Positions 34,116 through 42,110 of a stretch of 64,000 nt of DNA are shown here, piece after piece. The notes beneath the pieces were generated by a model. The model was not told the origin of the DNA. It searched no databases and saw nothing but the letters and a program-made list of their open reading frames with translations. The position numbers were made by a program, and so were the translations under genes. The DNA comes from Flavobacterium sp. KJJ (GTDB taxonomy: Bacteria > Bacteroidota > Bacteroidia > Flavobacteriales > Flavobacteriaceae), in the NCBI RefSeq assembly GCF_000708595.2, contig NZ_JARP01000003.1, positions 372,001-436,000 on the forward strand. Direction: 5' to 3'. Numbering within the stretch: position 1 is the first letter of the stretch; every line of letters starts with the position of its first letter.

Positions 34116-35579
34116 CTAAGATTTTTGAATTAACTCAGCAACCAATTTTCCCGAAATTAAAGCAGGCGGAACCCCTGGTCCAGGAACGGTTAGTTGCCCT
34201 GTGAAGTATAAATTCTTTACTTTTTTGCTTTTTAATTTCGGTCTTAAAAAAGCAGTTTGTAATAAGGTATTTGCCATTCCGTAGGCATTTCCTTTGTACG
34301 CGTTATAATCGGATACAAAATCATTTTTACAGAATGATCTATTAAATATAATACTATTTTTAATTTTTTGTTGTGTAAGTGCTTCAAAACGAGTGATAAT
34401 TTTTTCGAAATATTCTTCTCGAAGCGATTCACTGTCTGTTATTCCCGGTGCTAACGGAATCAAAAAGAAACCGCTCTCCATACCTTCCGGCGCAGCAGTT
34501 ATGTCTGTTTTAGATGGAAAATTGGCGTAAAATAACGGAGACTCTGGCCATTTTGGTTTATCATAAATATCTGCTGCATGCTGATTAAAATCAACATCGA
34601 AAAATAGTGCATGATGCGTTATGTTTTCTATTTTTTTATTAAAGCCCACGAAAAATAGGAGAGAAGAAGGTGCAAAAACACGGCTATCCCAATATTTTTC
34701 AGAGTAAGCTCTGTCTGATTTTTCAAGTAAAGTTTCTGTATGATGATAATCAGCGCCGCTTAAGATAATATCAGCACTTATGATTTTTCCGTTGATTACA
34801 ATTCCAGTTGCCGTTTTGTTTTCGACAATTATTTTTTCTACTGCCGAATTGGTTTCAATTGAAACGCCTAGTTCTCGAGCTAGTTTTTCCATACCGCGAA
34901 CAACATCAAACATACCGGTTTTAGGATGCCAAGTGCCTAAGCCAAAATCGGCATAATTCATAAAATTGTAAAATGAAGGTGTTTTGGTAGGTTTTGCTCC
35001 CAAAAATAAGACTGGAAATTCAAGAATCTGAATCAGTTTTTCATTTTTGAACTTCTTGCGGATATCAGTACTTACGTTGCTAAAAAATTGACCAAGTTTT
35101 AAAGTAGTTTCGAGAGTGACTAATTCTAGCGGAGAAACCCCAGGGCGATAAACTAAATCTTTGATCGCAATATCATAATTGCTTTTGGCTTGATTGATAA
35201 AGGTTTCTAACTGTTTACCGCTTCCTTCTTCAATACTTTCAAAAGTAGACTTGATTTCCTCTAAATTGTCGTAAATGTTAATGAAATCGTCAACGCCAAA
35301 ATAAACCCGATAGGCTGGATTCAATTTTACGAGTTCATAATAATCGGATGTTTTTTTGTTAAAATCCTGAAAAAAACGTTCAAAAACATCGGGCATCCAA
35401 TACCAGCTTGGTCCCATGTCAAATGTAAATCCGTCTTTTTTAAATTGTCTGGCTCTACCGCCAATACTATCATTTTTTTCATAGATAGTCACCTTGTTGC
35501 CTTGCTGAGCCAAGTAACATGAAGCGGCTAAAGCTGAGAAGCCTGATCCTATTATTGCTATTGTTTTTGTTTTTGTCAT
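34116..35579 (-). CDS. crtI: Phytoene desaturase (CrtI type)
   Basis: 487 residues. N-terminal FAD-binding IAIIGSGFSALAASCYLAQQG followed by YEKNDSIGGRARQF; C-terminal signature NLYFTGQLTVPGPGVPPALISGKLVAE. It converts phytoene to lycopene with FAD. It is the first structural gene after the MerR/CarH-like regulator, with a 37-nt gap carrying a -7 promoter box, so the crt genes can be transcribed independently of the regulator. Confidence 0.95.
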   Translation of the reverse strand: MTKTKTIAIIGSGFSALAASCYLAQQGNKVTIYEKNDSIGGRARQFKKDGFTFDMGPSWYWMPDVFERFFQDFNKKTSDYYELVKLNPAYRVYFGVDDFINIYDNLEEIKSTFESIEEGSGKQLETFINQAKSNYDIAIKDLVYRPGVSPLELVTLETTLKLGQFFSNVSTDIRKKFKNEKLIQILEFPVLFLGAKPTKTPSFYNFMNYADFGLGTWHPKTGMFDVVRGMEKLARELGVSIETNSAVEKIIVENKTATGIVINGKIISADIILSGADYHHTETLLEKSDRAYSEKYWDSRVFAPSSLLFFVGFNKKIENITHHALFFDVDFNQHAADIYDKPKWPESPLFYANFPSKTDITAAPEGMESGFFLIPLAPGITDSESLREEYFEKIITRFEALTQQKIKNSIIFNRSFCKNDFVSDYNAYKGNAYGMANTLLQTAFLRPKLKSKKVKNLYFTGQLTVPGPGVPPALISGKLVAELIQKS

Positions 35580-35587
35580 CTGTTTAA

Positions 35588-35595
35588 CAAATGTA
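35588..35595 (-). promoter_or_regulatory. Predicted -7 element of the crtI operon
   Basis: Minus-strand TACATTTG fits TAnnTTTG and lies only 8 nt before the crtI ATG, inside the 37-nt gap after the regulator. An extended leader is therefore impossible, and a regulator bound upstream would sit within its own gene's 3' end. Confidence 0.45.
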
Positions 35596-35616
35596 CAAAA
35601 ACTTTAAACAAAAATA

Positions 35617-36516
35617 TTAGATTTGTTCTATTGTTTCTTCCATAGAATCAAAAATTCGAATTCTGTCTGGCAAATTAGCTTGATCAATATGTTCTACCAT
35701 GTTGCCCATAAGCCAAATTTCGTTGTTTTTTAGAAGTAATTTTTGTGCCATAGTCTTAACGTATTGATTGATAACACTACGATCTGGCTGTACAGTCATA
35801 AAAGAAACGAAAGTAATGTTCTCAAAATGACGCGTAAGATCCTGCAGATTTTCTATCGGCATACTTTCGCCTAAATAGATGGTTTTGTATCCTTTAGATA
35901 AAATTTCGTATTGCAGATATAATAATCCAATTTGATGAATTTCATTTAATGGCAAGGAAAGTACAAATAATCGATCTGTTTTAGTTGGCTTTAATATTTG
36001 AAGGCTTTCGGTATAAATTAAAATCTTCTGCTTGATCAAATGGCTCATGAAGTGCTCATTTGCAGGAGTTATCGTTTCAGATTGCCACAATAATCCTAAC
36101 TCTTTTAATAACGGCAAAAAGTGATCTTTGAAAACTTCTTTAAAGCTTTTTTCAGAAATCAGCCAATCAAAAGTGGTGAAAAACAATTCTTGGTCAAAAT
36201 TCATCATTGCCATCTTAAATGAAGTAATGGCGTAGTTTTGAGAATTTTTCTTCGAGATAATTTCTCTAACTAATTGCGGAATTTTATCATCAGGATAAGT
36301 AGCTATTTTAGATATTTTATAACCGTATTCGTGTAATAATGTTATATTTAAAAGCTTTTGTAAGTTTTGTAAATTATAGAGTCTGATATTAGTATCAGTT
36401 CGCATGGGCTCAAGAATATTATATCTTTTTTCCCATATTCTGATTGTATGAGCTTTTATGCCAGATAAGTTTTCAAGATCTTTAATACTAAAAACCGTTT
36501 TTATATTGTTCACCAT
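35617..36516 (-). CDS. MerR-type regulator with CarH-like B12-binding photoreceptor domain
   Basis: 299 residues. The N-terminal winged MerR HTH (about 8-75) contains FSIKDLENLSGIKAHTIRIWEKRY. Residues about 95-175 are the four-helix capping domain with W144-x9-E154-H155, the motif that contacts adenosylcobalamin in CarH. The following Rossmann part has E192-x-H194-x-x-G197 (NEIHQIGLLYLQ), the lower axial His pattern of B12-binding proteins, and an IYLGESMPIENL segment. Position 145, a His in Thermus CarH that caps cobalt after light, is Gln here. It lies directly upstream of crtI. The likely job is light- and B12-dependent repression of carotenoid genes; B12 binding itself is inferred. Confidence 0.88.
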   Translation of the reverse strand: MVNNIKTVFSIKDLENLSGIKAHTIRIWEKRYNILEPMRTDTNIRLYNLQNLQKLLNITLLHEYGYKISKIATYPDDKIPQLVREIISKKNSQNYAITSFKMAMMNFDQELFFTTFDWLISEKSFKEVFKDHFLPLLKELGLLWQSETITPANEHFMSHLIKQKILIYTESLQILKPTKTDRLFVLSLPLNEIHQIGLLYLQYEILSKGYKTIYLGESMPIENLQDLTRHFENITFVSFMTVQPDRSVINQYVKTMAQKLLLKNNEIWLMGNMVEHIDQANLPDRIRIFDSMEETIEQI

Positions 36517-36534
36517 TTGTTATTATTGAATAAA

Positions 36535-36542
36535 CAAAAATA
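36535..36542 (-). promoter_or_regulatory. Possible -7 element of the MerR/CarH-like gene
   Basis: Minus-strand TATTTTTG fits TAnnTTTG, 18 nt before the ATG at 36516. The flanking DNA is very AT-rich, so chance is possible. Confidence 0.35.
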
Positions 36543-36587
36543 AAATAAAATCTGAAATAACCCTTAAAACTTACTAAAAATGGTCGA

Positions 36588-37550
36588 TTATTCGAGGTTT
36601 GTAGTATCATACTGATTTAATTTGTCTAAATACAAAATCGTTTTAGTACCATCCTTGCTTCTATTGTACATTGTTACGAATTTTGCGCCATAAATAATCT
36701 CACTAAAAGTATAAGAAGTTCGGGCTGCAACAGTGTTGCTATACAAATCATCAAAAGTGGTAATGAAAACTAAAATTTCGCCATGTATTTTTTTAAAGTC
36801 TTCTTCAGTAAAATTGTATAAAGGACTTTGTTCTGTTATAGGATGAACTAGTGTCCAGCTTAAAGAAAGTGCATTAATTCGATCTAATTCAAGTTCTAAA
36901 TTGTAGAATTTGTTTGTTCTTACGCCGTTTTCTTCAACACTCATTCCTAATGTAACTTTTGCTTTTGCATCTGTAAAATTGGTATTTTTAAAAGGAACAA
37001 GACGTATCATTAGGCCTTTATTTTCTCCGTAAGGGGAAATTAAGGCATTGTGCGAAAACTTAAGGAAAGCGGTTGGCTTACTGAATCTTCCAAAAAATAA
37101 ACCTGTTGCAATAGCAAAGCTCAATAAACCAATTAAGGCTTCCGCCGAAGACAAAGCGCTTGTTAAAAATCCGGTTGGACTTATATGGCCGTAACCAACA
37201 GTTGTAAAAGTTTGTGCACTAAAAAAATAAGCTTGCCCAAATTGAGTCAATACACTTTGCGATTGTGCGATTCCGTCGAGATGTTGAATTCCGATTGCAT
37301 AGTAAATAACAGCGAAAATAAAATTGATTACGATGTAAAAAGTAAAAAGTATCAACATGAATTTCCAATTAGGCATATCGATCATGGTATGATACCAGCT
37401 AATGCGTCGAAGTATATTCATACCTCTTTTTTCGATATTTGGGGTTCCGTTTTTATTTACGAATCTCCCGCCATAACTGCCTGCATTTGTCCCGAATCCT
37501 GAGTTTTTATCGGTTTGAGCGTTGTTGTTTATTTTTTTAAGAAGTGCCAT
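36588..37550 (-). CDS. Kir-like inward-rectifier potassium channel
   Basis: 320 residues. Slide helix region then TM1 (about 62-87), pore helix and selectivity filter TVGYG (117-121), TM2 (about 128-152) and a C-terminal immunoglobulin-like cytosolic domain (about 165-315: NKGLMIRLVPFKNTNFTDAKAKVTLGM, YNLELELDRINALSLSWTLVHPI) as in KirBac. A tetramer would pass K+ across the inner membrane. The N-terminal 60 residues include GRFVNKNGTPNIEKRG, typical of flavobacterial members. It is upstream of and co-directional with the MerR gene (71-nt gap). Confidence 0.93.
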   Translation of the reverse strand: MALLKKINNNAQTDKNSGFGTNAGSYGGRFVNKNGTPNIEKRGMNILRRISWYHTMIDMPNWKFMLILFTFYIVINFIFAVIYYAIGIQHLDGIAQSQSVLTQFGQAYFFSAQTFTTVGYGHISPTGFLTSALSSAEALIGLLSFAIATGLFFGRFSKPTAFLKFSHNALISPYGENKGLMIRLVPFKNTNFTDAKAKVTLGMSVEENGVRTNKFYNLELELDRINALSLSWTLVHPITEQSPLYNFTEEDFKKIHGEILVFITTFDDLYSNTVAARTSYTFSEIIYGAKFVTMYNRSKDGTKTILYLDKLNQYDTTNLE

Positions 37551-37682
37551 CGAAATTAAATTTGAATGACAAATGTAAGGATATCTTTAATAGGAAATTG
37601 TGGTTGGGTTTTTAATAAAAAAGCAACCTGTAAACAGCTAGTTTAAAGATTGCTTTTAGTTATTTTTAATTGTAAAATCAGT

Positions 37683-38183
37683 TTATTTGCAAAAAGTAGC
37701 CCTGTTTTTAATCGCACTCTGACTTCCTAATTCGATTGCTTTAGAGAAATCGCTGCAGGCATTTTTTTTGTCTCCAATTTTATTATATGCCAAAGCTCTA
37801 AGATTGTAGGCAATATAATCTTTCGGATTTAAACCTAATGAAGCAGTGCAGTCTTCGATAGTTTCTTTAAAGTTCATCAATTTGTAATTTACGTTTGCTC
37901 TTCCCGTAAAGGCATCTGCATTCATGTCGTCTAATTCGATGGTTTTGCTAAAATCTGCCAACGCACCTTTTAAGTCGTTGATTTTGAATTTTGCAACACC
38001 TCTGTTTTGGTAGGCTTCAACAAATTTTGAATTCATGCCGATGGCTTTAGTATAATCAGCTATGGCGCCTTTTGTGTTGCCGGCTTCGGCTTTTTTCATG
38101 GCTTTGTCAAAATAAGCCGTTGCAGATTGCGCCCAGGTAGAGCAGGTAATCATAATAAATGATGCTAATAGTAGGTGTTTCAT
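37683..38183 (-). CDS. Exported tetratricopeptide repeat protein
   Basis: 166 residues. Signal peptide (MKHLLLASFIMITCSTWAQS) and then about four TPR units covering almost all of the mature chain: AYFDKAMKKAEAGNTKGAIADYTKAI, FVEAYQNRGVAKFKINDLKGALADF, ADAFTGRANVNYKLMNFKETIEDC, YIAYNLRALAYNKIGDKKNACSDF. TPRs bind other proteins in the periplasm; the partner is unknown. Single-gene unit. The last repeat carries two cysteines. Confidence 0.9.
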   Translation of the reverse strand: MKHLLLASFIMITCSTWAQSATAYFDKAMKKAEAGNTKGAIADYTKAIGMNSKFVEAYQNRGVAKFKINDLKGALADFSKTIELDDMNADAFTGRANVNYKLMNFKETIEDCTASLGLNPKDYIAYNLRALAYNKIGDKKNACSDFSKAIELGSQSAIKNRATFCK

Positions 38184-38327
38184 AAACTAATTTGGGATTA
38201 GGTTGATGGGTTAATTAATTCTGAAACGAATTTAGCAAAGTTTTATTTGTAAGAGAAGTTCTTTTTGTGAAATAATCGTGATTAATTTTAAATATAATAT
38301 AAATTATTTGCCCAAATTCAAATAACA

Positions 38328-38894
38328 TTAAACTCTTAAAGAACCGCGAAATCCCCTTGCAGCATAATAAGATTCTGCTCCATTATGATATACAAAAACA
38401 GTGTCGTAACGAAAATCTGAAAACAGCGCTCCTCCTAATTTTCGAATGTTAGAAGGTGTGGCAATCCAGCTTGAGGTTTTAGTGTCAAAATTTCCCAGTT
38501 GCTGTAATTCGCGATATTGTTCTTCTGTCAAGATTTCAATTCCCATTTCTTCAGCCAAATCAATTGCACTGTTTTTGGGTTTGTTTTCTTTTCTGGAATC
38601 AAGCGCTTTTCGATCATAACAAAGACTTCTTCTTGCTTTTGGACTTTCGGCCACGCAATCAAAAAAAATGTATTCATCTTTTTTTTCATCATATCCCACC
38701 ACATCAGGCTCGCCTTCCGTTTTTTCCATTTGAAGCAATGACCAAAGTTTCTCTGTATGAGATTGCAGTTTTTTTTCTACTTTAGACCATTCAATACCTT
38801 TATGACGGCTCATGTTTTTTTCAAAACGAGCTTTCAAAATACTGATGATTTCTTCCTGCTCCTCTTGTGTCAACTTGTTTTTTATGAAGCTCAT
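38328..38894 (-). CDS. DUF4256 family protein
   Basis: 188 residues matching DUF4256 along its whole length: IISILKARFEKNMSRHKGIEW, EPDVVGYDEKKDEYIFFDCVAESP, RRSLCYDRKALDSRK, and the C-terminal FVYHNGAESYYAARGFRGSLRV. It has no signal peptide and no membrane segment. The function is not known. It is the last gene of a five-gene run headed by an ArsR regulator; these families (ArsR, SRPBCC, DoxX, YdeI, DUF4256) often occur together. Confidence 0.85.
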   Translation of the reverse strand: MSFIKNKLTQEEQEEIISILKARFEKNMSRHKGIEWSKVEKKLQSHTEKLWSLLQMEKTEGEPDVVGYDEKKDEYIFFDCVAESPKARRSLCYDRKALDSRKENKPKNSAIDLAEEMGIEILTEEQYRELQQLGNFDTKTSSWIATPSNIRKLGGALFSDFRYDTVFVYHNGAESYYAARGFRGSLRV

Positions 38895-38927
38895 GCTGTT
38901 TGCTTTTTTTAGAGGGGTGAATTAAAA

Positions 38928-39506
38928 TTAATCATTTAATCCTTTTCCTTCAAGAATTAGCGGGATATATTTCTCGACTCTTGATTCTCTCGTTTTAGAT
39001 TGTTTAGGCTGTGAAAAATGAAGCAAGTAAGCTCTTTGACGTCCTGGCGTTAGACTTTCAAAAGCTTTTTTTAAATTAAAATCTTCATCAAGTTTCTTTT
39101 GAAATTCTTCAGAAACTGCAAATTCTGTTGTCTTTTTTAAATCTACTTTTAAGCCTGCTTTTTCAATTTCGATCGCTTCATAGATGTACATTTTTAAAAC
39201 TTCTTTTAATTCAATAATTTCTTTAACGTCGGTAAATCTAATTTGTCTAGCAGCTTGCACATTTTCTGTTTGCTGAATCATAATTCCATTTGTGTCTTTT
39301 AGTAGCGCACCTTTAAAAAATAAAAAGGCACAATACTCTTTAAAAGCATGAATTAAAACAATATTGCCTTTTTGATACATGTAGCAAGGATTTCCCCATT
39401 TTAATTCTTCTGTTAACTGGCAATCAAGAGCGATGATTCTTAATTGCTCCAATTCTTCTTGCCACTTTTGGTCTTTGTTAAAATAAAAATCAACTTTAGG
39501 ATTCAT
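38928..39506 (-). CDS. YdeI/OmpD-associated family protein
   Basis: 192 residues. The N-terminal DUF1801-like domain (about 5-110: KWQEELEQLRIIALDCQLTEELKWGNPCYMYQKGNIVLIHAFKEYCAFLFFKGALL) is followed by the helical OmdA-type tail (about 135-192) with FESLTPGRQRAYLLHFSQPKQSKTRESRVEKYIP. The tail is the YdeI signature. Cytosolic; function unknown, though related proteins are linked to antibiotic and stress tolerance. Fourth gene of the ArsR-headed run. Confidence 0.88.
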   Translation of the reverse strand: MNPKVDFYFNKDQKWQEELEQLRIIALDCQLTEELKWGNPCYMYQKGNIVLIHAFKEYCAFLFFKGALLKDTNGIMIQQTENVQAARQIRFTDVKEIIELKEVLKMYIYEAIEIEKAGLKVDLKKTTEFAVSEEFQKKLDEDFNLKKAFESLTPGRQRAYLLHFSQPKQSKTRESRVEKYIPLILEGKGLND

Positions 39507-39523
39507 TGTAACTATTTTTAAAG

Positions 39524-39901
39524 TTAAACCGAAATTGTTTTTCTATTTTCAGGTCGAAAATACCATGAAAGTACAGTAAGAATTAGCAATAAAGTAGGCC
39601 CAAAATATTCTTTTCCTCCATCGCCAATTGCAAAGTGCGAAAATATAGCGCCAGACATAGCAAAAAAGAAACCTGCATAGGCCCATTCTTTCAATAAGGG
39701 AAATTTTGGAATAAGGACTGCGATTACGCCGAGGATTTTCCAAACGCCTAATATTGTTAGAAAGTAAAGTGGATAACCTAAATGTGCCATCATTTCTTTT
39801 TCTTCCTTTAGTTGTAGTAATTGTACAATTCCGGTTGACAGCATTCCTAGTGAAAGCCAAGCGGTTGCAATCCAATAGATAATTTTGTTTCTCTTTGTCA
39901 T
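39524..39901 (-). CDS. DoxX family membrane protein
   Basis: 125 residues, four membrane helices: IIYWIATAWLSLGMLSTGIVQLL, HLGYPLYFLTILGVWKILGVIAVLI, EWAYAGFFFAMSGAIFSHFAIGD and LLLILTVLSWYFRP. The helix order and the GYPLYFLTILGVWKILG motif fit the DoxX/DUF4870-like group. It lies 5 nt after the SRPBCC gene. DoxX proteins act in thiol or redox balance in some bacteria; here only membership is certain. Confidence 0.88.
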   Translation of the reverse strand: MTKRNKIIYWIATAWLSLGMLSTGIVQLLQLKEEKEMMAHLGYPLYFLTILGVWKILGVIAVLIPKFPLLKEWAYAGFFFAMSGAIFSHFAIGDGGKEYFGPTLLLILTVLSWYFRPENRKTISV

Positions 39902-39906
39902 GATTC

Positions 39907-40374
39907 TTATTTTAGTTTACTAACGATATCTTGTAGGCGATTGTGAGCCATGTTTATGCCTTGAGCAAATGGTAATTGCAGCATTTGATCTCTAAGAGCA
40001 GTTGATTTGTATACCACATGCATTTTGAGTCTGCTGGTGTTTTCTGTTAATGTTTCAAATTCTAAAAATTCTAACTGAACAGCAAATGGAGAATTTTCCA
40101 TTTCAAATGTTCGTGTGATTTTTTGGTTTGGAATATATTCATGAATCACACCGTTTGCCTGAAATACCACATTTCCTTTAGGATCGCTTGTTTCAAATTG
40201 ATAGCCTCCGTGTTTCTTGTTTTCAAGTTTGAGTACTTTTGTTCCCATCCATTGTTCAACTATGCTTGGTTCAATGTATGCTTTAAAAAGTAAGGCTACC
40301 GGAAGATCAAAATCTCTTGTAATTACAATTTCTTGCTTCCCATTTTCTGAGTCTATTTTTGTCTTTTGTTCCAT
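39907..40374 (-). CDS. SRPBCC (AHSA1-like) protein
   Basis: 155 residues of the activator-of-Hsp90-like START fold: ITRDFDLPVALLFKAYIEPSIVEQWMGTKVLKLENKKHGGYQF and the C-terminal helix LPFAQGINMAHNRLQDIVSKL. Such proteins have a large hydrophobic pocket. Second gene of the ArsR operon, 6 nt after the regulator; this pairing (ArsR followed by an AHSA1-type protein) is widespread and the SRPBCC protein may sense or remove the ligand. Confidence 0.9.
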   Translation of the reverse strand: MEQKTKIDSENGKQEIVITRDFDLPVALLFKAYIEPSIVEQWMGTKVLKLENKKHGGYQFETSDPKGNVVFQANGVIHEYIPNQKITRTFEMENSPFAVQLEFLEFETLTENTSRLKMHVVYKSTALRDQMLQLPFAQGINMAHNRLQDIVSKLK

Positions 40375-40380
40375 TTTGAT

Positions 40381-40704
40381 TTAGTTTTCGGGTTTGTAGT
40401 TTTTCATAATTGATTCAAGTTTGTTAAATCGGTCGTCCCACATTTTTCTGAAAGGCTCAATAAAATCAGCTACTTCTCTCATTTTTTCAGCATTGATATT
40501 GTAGTGAACCTCTCTGCCATTTTGTGTTTGTTGTAACAATTCGCACTCGGTTAATATTTTCAAATGCTTGGATACAGTTGGTCGCGCCGTGTCAAAGTTA
40601 GATGCAATAGCACCTGCGGTCATAGATTGCGAAGTTACCAGCAATAATATAGCTCTTCTTGTTGGATCTGCTATGGCTTGAAATACATCTCTTCTTAAAT
40701 TCAT
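40381..40704 (-). CDS. ArsR-family winged-helix repressor
   Basis: 107 residues. [20 protein letters not shown] opens the fold and the recognition helix is in [24 protein letters not shown]. It has no ELCV(C/G)D metal site, so it is an SdpR-like, probably non-metal member. It heads the five-gene run ending with DUF4256. Two similar 16-bp palindromes lie immediately upstream of its start codon, consistent with self-repression. Confidence 0.93.
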   Translation of the reverse strand: MNLRRDVFQAIADPTRRAILLLVTSQSMTAGAIASNFDTARPTVSKHLKILTECELLQQTQNGREVHYNINAEKMREVADFIEPFRKMWDDRFNKLESIMKNYKPEN

Positions 40705-40707
40705 TGT

Positions 40708-40749
40708 GAAGTTATTTGGCTACAAATTTATATGTAGTTATTTAACTAC
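40708..40749. promoter_or_regulatory. Tandem palindromic operator of the ArsR operon
   Basis: GTAGTTATTTAACTAC (40734-40749) is a perfect palindrome with a 2-nt centre. GAAGTTATTTGGCTAC (40708-40723) matches it at 12 of 16 positions. Their starts are 26 bp apart, and the inner site ends 3 nt before the start codon at 40704. Confidence 0.7.
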
Positions 40750-40857
40750 GCAATTTTTTTTACTATATTTTTTAAAAATATCTAAAAGGCTGTAATAAAA
40801 AATGGTACAAAGAATTGTTTATTCTTTGTACCATAAGGTTTGAGTATAGAAGTTTTT

Positions 40858-42009
40858 TTAAATTATTTTTTTGACTCCAGGAATTAATACCAGCATTGAT
40901 CCAAATAAAAAACTGCCTAAAATTGCCAAAGGAGCTGCAATTAAAAGTTTTATTGCAGAATCAACTTCCCAGTTTCTTAAAGCTAATGTAAAAGCAACAA
41001 TTGCCAGCGGATGAAAAATATATACTGCAAAACTAGAACGGGATAGCTTGCAAAGTAATGTTGATGAAGTATTCCATTTTCTTTTTCCTTTAACTAATAA
41101 AGCTGTTAGGATAGAAAGACCAATCCATTGTTCCCAGACCGCGTATAATAAAGATTGCCAGTGAAAACCGCCACAATACCAAGAAACTGGCATGTTTAAT
41201 TTCTCTTTGATTATAAAAAATAGAGGAAAAAATAATAAACATAACCAAGCTGATAAAGTCAGTTGTTTTCCCGTACGCTCTGTTAGTTTGTCGAACCAGT
41301 TGTTCTTTTTTGCAATAAGGCCAATTATAAACAGTGCAATGTATTGCGGAAAATGCCCAAATTGAAAACCAATTGGTTTGAGCACCCATCCAACAGGAAA
41401 TACAATTCGCACAGCAAAACTAATAATTCCCAACAATACTGCAAATAATAATATACTGCTGGTTTTTGGTACAGCTAAGGAACTTTTGTATTTAATTTTA
41501 AAAAGACTTTTCATTGCGGCATAAATTAACGCGAACAGCAATAATGCGGCGATAAACCATGTTACGCCAGTTTCGTAATCATTGTAACCAGAAAGATATT
41601 GTAGAAATGTGATGTGTTCTTCTTTTGCAAAGTAATTTACCAAATAGCTTAAAAACGGAGAAAGAATAAAAGAATAGAAGAGAAGCGGAATGCCTAATCT
41701 GATGATACGATCCTTAATAAATTTCGCAGCTCCTTTTCTATCATAAGATGCGTCTGTAAAATAAGCGGATAGCAAAAAGAAAAAGCCCATAAAAAAAGAC
41801 TGATTAATGCTTATTAATATTGTCATCGGAATTCTGGCGCCTTCAATATTTGTTTTTTCACAATAATACCAGCCTTCAGAAGAATTATAAGCAATAAAAA
41901 TGTGATGAAGTATTACTAATATTGTTAAGAGGATTTTAATATTATCTATGTAAAATAATTTGTTTGAAGTACCCGAATCCTGATTCGTGGTAAAAGTTGC
42001 AGTTGTCAT
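40858..42009 (-). CDS. Acyltransferase 3 family membrane protein
   Basis: 383 residues from the ATG at 42009 (MTTATFTTNQDSG). A longer frame to 42039 would start at a TTG that lies inside a promoter-like box, so the ATG is chosen. About ten membrane helices, with the family opening FYIDNIKILLTILVILHHIFIAY carrying the conserved His pair and RLGIPLLFYSFILSPF. Such proteins transfer acyl groups to sugars or other surface molecules in the inner membrane. The acceptor is unknown. Confidence 0.88.
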   Translation of the reverse strand: MTTATFTTNQDSGTSNKLFYIDNIKILLTILVILHHIFIAYNSSEGWYYCEKTNIEGARIPMTILISINQSFFMGFFFLLSAYFTDASYDRKGAAKFIKDRIIRLGIPLLFYSFILSPFLSYLVNYFAKEEHITFLQYLSGYNDYETGVTWFIAALLLFALIYAAMKSLFKIKYKSSLAVPKTSSILLFAVLLGIISFAVRIVFPVGWVLKPIGFQFGHFPQYIALFIIGLIAKKNNWFDKLTERTGKQLTLSAWLCLLFFPLFFIIKEKLNMPVSWYCGGFHWQSLLYAVWEQWIGLSILTALLVKGKRKWNTSSTLLCKLSRSSFAVYIFHPLAIVAFTLALRNWEVDSAIKLLIAAPLAILGSFLFGSMLVLIPGVKKII

Positions 42010-42036
42010 AATAAATTGGTTTAGCGTTATTGATGA

Positions 42037-42044
42037 CAAACGTA
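42037..42044 (-). promoter_or_regulatory. Predicted -7 element of the acyltransferase gene
   Basis: Minus-strand TACGTTTG fits TAnnTTTG, 27 nt before the ATG at 42009. Confidence 0.4.
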
Positions 42045-42110
42045 CAACAAGAAGAACCCTTTGTTTAAAGGCTTGTTACTGATAACTAGCTTTTGTGATG
42101 AACAACAAGT

